Below, piece after piece: positions 14,721-16,326 of a stretch of DNA of 16,326 bases. Every line of letters starts with the position of its first letter. Position 1 is the stretch's first letter. The notes under the pieces are model-generated. The model saw nothing but the letters and a program-made list of their open reading frames with translations, was not told the origin of the DNA and ran no database searches. This DNA is from CAXMPK01 sp964195405 (GTDB taxonomy: Bacteria; Actinomycetota; Acidimicrobiia; Spongiisociales; ZC4RG35): positions 1-16,326 of the forward strand of contig CAXMPK010000284.1 in assembly GCA_964195405.1 (NCBI GenBank), given 5' to 3'. Made by a program: the position numbers and the translations under genes.

Positions 14721-15980
14721 TTACTTGAACCTGACGCTCGGGTCGTCGATGAAGAGGAACCCCCAAACTTCGGTGCCTACGTCGATCCCGGTTGGCGTAA
14801 CGGAAGCCAGATACCAGCAGATGATTTCGCCTGTTGGCAGCAGATCGACTTCACCCACTTGAACAGGAGAATTCTGACTCCAGAACGCGTCGTAATCAAC
14901 GTCAAGCTGGTCGATTATTGGCTGTCCTTGGCATCTTTGGACTGGAGTGCCACCTGATGGAAAACTCAAATCACCAGTGAGGTTGTATTCAGCCAGCAGC
15001 GAGGTGATGGTTCCGTTGGAGTCCTGTGTGATCGCCTGATTCTCAACAGTGACCTCGAGTGTGTAACGAGCCTCTGAGTTCTCTAGTTCCGGGATGAAGG
15101 CCAGTGCCGCTTCCGCGGTAGCTGAGTTGTAGGGCTTCATGATGCAGTCCGTGGTTTCCCAGCCGGCCCCGTCGAGGTTGAGCGCATGCATTGTCACGGT
15201 TCCATAGGTTGTGTCCACGCCGGGGATTCCGATATCGGCGCTTTCACCACAAGTGATCTCGCCCTCGAAGGCTTTGACGATCTCGAACTGGCTGGAGTTG
15301 TTGGAGGTGTCCAGCAAACCGTTTTCTGTGCCGTCAACCCCGGCCTCGAGGGAGAAGGCTCCTGCCAAGGCCACGAAGACCACCTCGTCGAAAAACGCGT
15401 TGATCCCCTCTTGCTCAGAGTTGTATCGGTAGTTGTCCAAATCCGCGGAGTCGGGTCCATCATCGGGCCCCATCCCATCGAAGGTGTCCGAATCAACGGG
15501 CTGCCCATTGTGGTAATAGGTGATTTCGACTTCGGCATCGAACTTCAGTTCGAGGTCCACGTCTATAGCCTGAATCAGATAGCCGCTGAGAGTAGAGCCA
15601 AGTGCGATTGCAATACCTTCACCGTCTTCGGCCTCGGCCTGACCGCATGGGCCGCTGTTGCCGTCACCCTGGCTCTGGATCCCAAGACCGTCTTTCACAA
15701 TGCCCAAGTCTCCACCAATTGGCGTCACCGACAACAGTTCCGGGCTGGTCCCGAACGTAACCGGTGTGCACTTGTTCCGAGCCGTAGTGATGGTTTGGGT
15801 CTGATCCGTCCAGGTCACGTTGTCTGTGTCGCCAAGATTGAGAAGGACAACCGAAGTGTTCCCGACAATCACAGGTGGTCCATCATGTGATCCAGATGCC
15901 AAACCGGCCGGCACAATTACGGCTATAAGTGCCGCAATTGAGATCAATATCGGCAACCGCGCACGTTTTTTCCCAGTCAT
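14721..15980 (-). CDS. exported acidic protein of unknown family, six cysteines
   Basis: This 419-residue protein starts at ATG (15978-15980), supported by GGGAG 7 nt upstream; a TTG two codons earlier is too close to that site. The Sec signal peptide is classical: MTGKKRARLP, a hydrophobic core to about residue 28, and cleavage near GLASGSHD. The mature part is acidic and rich in Asp, Gly, Thr and Ser, with beta-strand-like stretches. It has six cysteines (within NKCTPV, GPCGQ, ITCGE, DCIMK, QRCQG and IICWY), enough for three disulfides outside the cell. No membrane anchor, LPXTG motif or lipobox is seen. I do not recognise a domain. It converges on the cyclase gene with only 21 nt between stops and no hairpin there. 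Together with the cyclase it lies between the two coxL-end repeats. Confidence 0.82.
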   Translation of the reverse strand: MTGKKRARLPILISIAALIAVIVPAGLASGSHDGPPVIVGNTSVVLLNLGDTDNVTWTDQTQTITTARNKCTPVTFGTSPELLSVTPIGGDLGIVKDGLGIQSQGDGNSGPCGQAEAEDGEGIAIALGSTLSGYLIQAIDVDLELKFDAEVEITYYHNGQPVDSDTFDGMGPDDGPDSADLDNYRYNSEQEGINAFFDEVVFVALAGAFSLEAGVDGTENGLLDTSNNSSQFEIVKAFEGEITCGESADIGIPGVDTTYGTVTMHALNLDGAGWETTDCIMKPYNSATAEAALAFIPELENSEARYTLEVTVENQAITQDSNGTITSLLAEYNLTGDLSFPSGGTPVQRCQGQPIIDQLDVDYDAFWSQNSPVQVGEVDLLPTGEIICWYLASVTPTGIDVGTEVWGFLFIDDPSVRFK

Positions 15981-15987
15981 TCCCAAA

Positions 15988-15992
15988 CTCCC
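15988..15992 (-). promoter_or_regulatory. Shine-Dalgarno GGGAG for the exported protein
   Basis: On the minus strand GGGAG stands 7 nt before the ATG at 15978-15980. Only 1 nt would separate it from the alternative TTG at 15984-15986, so it decides in favour of the ATG. Confidence 0.6.
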
Positions 15993-16017
15993 GCCAGTTT
16001 CTGATCGCTGCTAATCA

Positions 16018-16037
16018 AAGGTGCGAAAACGCACCTT
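16018..16037. terminator. perfect hairpin between the CoxL-type gene and the exported-protein gene
   Basis: AAGGTGCG (16018-16025) and CGCACCTT (16030-16037) form a perfect 8-bp stem with a 4-nt loop. It lies 109 nt beyond the stop of the CoxL-type gene on the minus strand, so it may be that gene's terminator, although only a short U-containing tail (UUUGAUU, the first two bases paired in the stem) follows. An alternative is a leader or operator element: a TATCTT -10-like box on the minus strand (16042-16047) ends 4 nt before it, so a message for the exported protein could begin within the hairpin. Confidence 0.45.
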
Positions 16038-16133
16038 CCTTAAGATAGCAAACGGCGAGAGGACCCGTGAACAGGGGAAACTCACTCACGGTGAGCAGTG
16101 ATTCAGAAATCGAGAACTCCGACTTCCACGAAG

Positions 16134-16225
16134 CTAAGGGCAGCCTCAGCGAGTCGACTCGATGGCCGCCCAGATCTTGGCCGGAGTCAAAGGCATGTCG
16201 AGACTCTCGATCCCAAACGGAACCA
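16134..16225. repeat. direct repeat, right copy (intact coxL-type 3' end)
   Basis: This is the partner of 10788-10874. It spans the last 26 codons of the intact gene, its stop, and about 12 nt downstream. Shared bases beyond the stop (CTAAGG, GCAGCC) show that the homology is one of DNA, not just of protein. Confidence 0.8.
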
Positions 16226-16326
16226 GGGCGTCGATCACAGCGTTGACGATGGCGGGAGCAGATCCGATAGTTCCGGCCTCGCCGATTCCTTTAGCGCCGA
16301 GGGGATTTTCGGGTGTGACGGTCTCG
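16146..16326 (-). CDS. C-terminus of a CoxL / xanthine dehydrogenase-type molybdenum-binding subunit, 5' part beyond window
   Basis: The last 59 codons and TGA (16146-16148) are present. The segment NPLGAKGIGEAGTIGSAPA carries the GxGEAG motif, whose Glu is the active-site base in the molybdenum hydroxylase family. The ending DMPLTPAKIWAAI is the typical C-terminal tail of CoxL-like large subunits. These enzymes hold the molybdopterin cofactor and oxidise CO or N-heterocycles and aldehydes. The active-site loop that separates form I CO dehydrogenase (AYRCSFR) from form II and other hydroxylases lies outside the window, so the substrate is undetermined. A degenerate copy of this gene end occurs at 10799-10873. 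Confidence 0.88.
   Translation of the reverse strand, partial: ETVTPENPLGAKGIGEAGTIGSAPAIVNAVIDALVPFGIESLDMPLTPAKIWAAIESTR

Noticed and set aside
15186..15890. 234-codon plus-strand frame within the exported-protein gene
   Set aside because: The opposite strand has a signal peptide, Shine-Dalgarno and coherent protein composition. The plus-strand frame has no ribosome binding site and no recognisable domain.
16081..16100. CTCAC-G-GTGAG odd palindrome downstream of the CoxL-type stop
   Set aside because: It is an 11-bp palindrome with a one-base centre that cannot form a hairpin, and it is short enough to occur by chance. No second copy was found near other promoters.
10788..16225. Bracketed block as a transposon or integrative element with the repeats as ends or attachment sites
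   Set aside because: There is no transposase, integrase or recombinase gene and no terminal inverted repeat. The repeats are 83 percent alike coding sequence rather than short identical target duplications, so only the neutral repeat/remnant description is kept.
1..16326. CRISPR array, tRNA or rRNA genes
   Set aside because: No regularly spaced repeats were seen, and no tRNA-like or rRNA-like segment was recognised on either strand.

Overview
The window looks like chromosomal DNA from a high-GC actinobacterium, probably of the Acidimicrobiia or a related uncultured lineage. The support is indirect: GC-rich codon use, frequent GTG and TTG starts, tight ATGA/GTGA/TTGA gene overlaps, at least two genes whose ATG follows a TANNNT -10 box by 7 nt (leaderless style), and gene families typical of that group (soluble-type cyclase/ATPase, aerobic CO dehydrogenase-type oxidase, MoxR/DUF58/DUF4129 cluster). 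The lineage is an inference; no rRNA or marker gene is present.

Layout. (1) 3-149: last codons of a plus-strand gene, probably an alpha-glucan phosphorylase. (2) 213-4525: a compact five-gene plus-strand operon in which every junction overlaps: DUF4129 membrane protein, small two-helix membrane protein, MoxR AAA+ ATPase, DUF58 protein, and a polytopic membrane protein. This is the MoxR/DUF58 type of cell-envelope or chaperone cluster. (3) 4568-5017: a small helical orphan protein, probably leaderless. (4) 5046-9435, minus strand: a TTG-started small membrane protein with a ribbon-helix-helix-like tail, an 873-residue PEP-synthase/rifampicin-phosphotransferase-like enzyme, a five-helix membrane protein, and, after a 66-nt gap, a PAP2 phosphatase. 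(5) 9613-10692: a seven-bladed beta-propeller lipoprotein related to streptogramin lyases but apparently without their catalytic histidines. (6) 10917-14699: a large adenylate cyclase/ATPase/TPR protein with the architecture of soluble adenylyl cyclase. (7) 14721-15980, minus strand: an exported, acidic, six-cysteine protein of unknown family. (8) 16146-16326, minus strand: the C-terminus of a CoxL/xanthine-dehydrogenase-type molybdenum subunit, running off the window.

The most unexpected structural feature is a degenerate second copy of the 3' end of that molybdenum-subunit gene at about 10788-10874. It has the same orientation as the intact copy at 16134-16225 and carries a one-base frameshift. 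The two copies bracket the cyclase and the exported-protein gene, so this 5.3-kb block is either an insertion at a coxL-like 3' end or the site of a lost coxL paralogue. The longest open frame of the cyclase starts inside this remnant. A GTG at 10917 preceded by GGAG is the better start.

The cyclase residues divide between its two cyclase domains: the metal aspartates and a lysine are in the first, and the Thr/Asn/Arg set is in the second. This predicts a single composite active site, as in animal soluble (bicarbonate-responsive) cyclase. No CRISPR array, transposase, tRNA or rRNA gene was seen. I do not see a clearly new multi-gene system; the strongest leads are the coxL remnant/cyclase block and the phosphotransferase operon.
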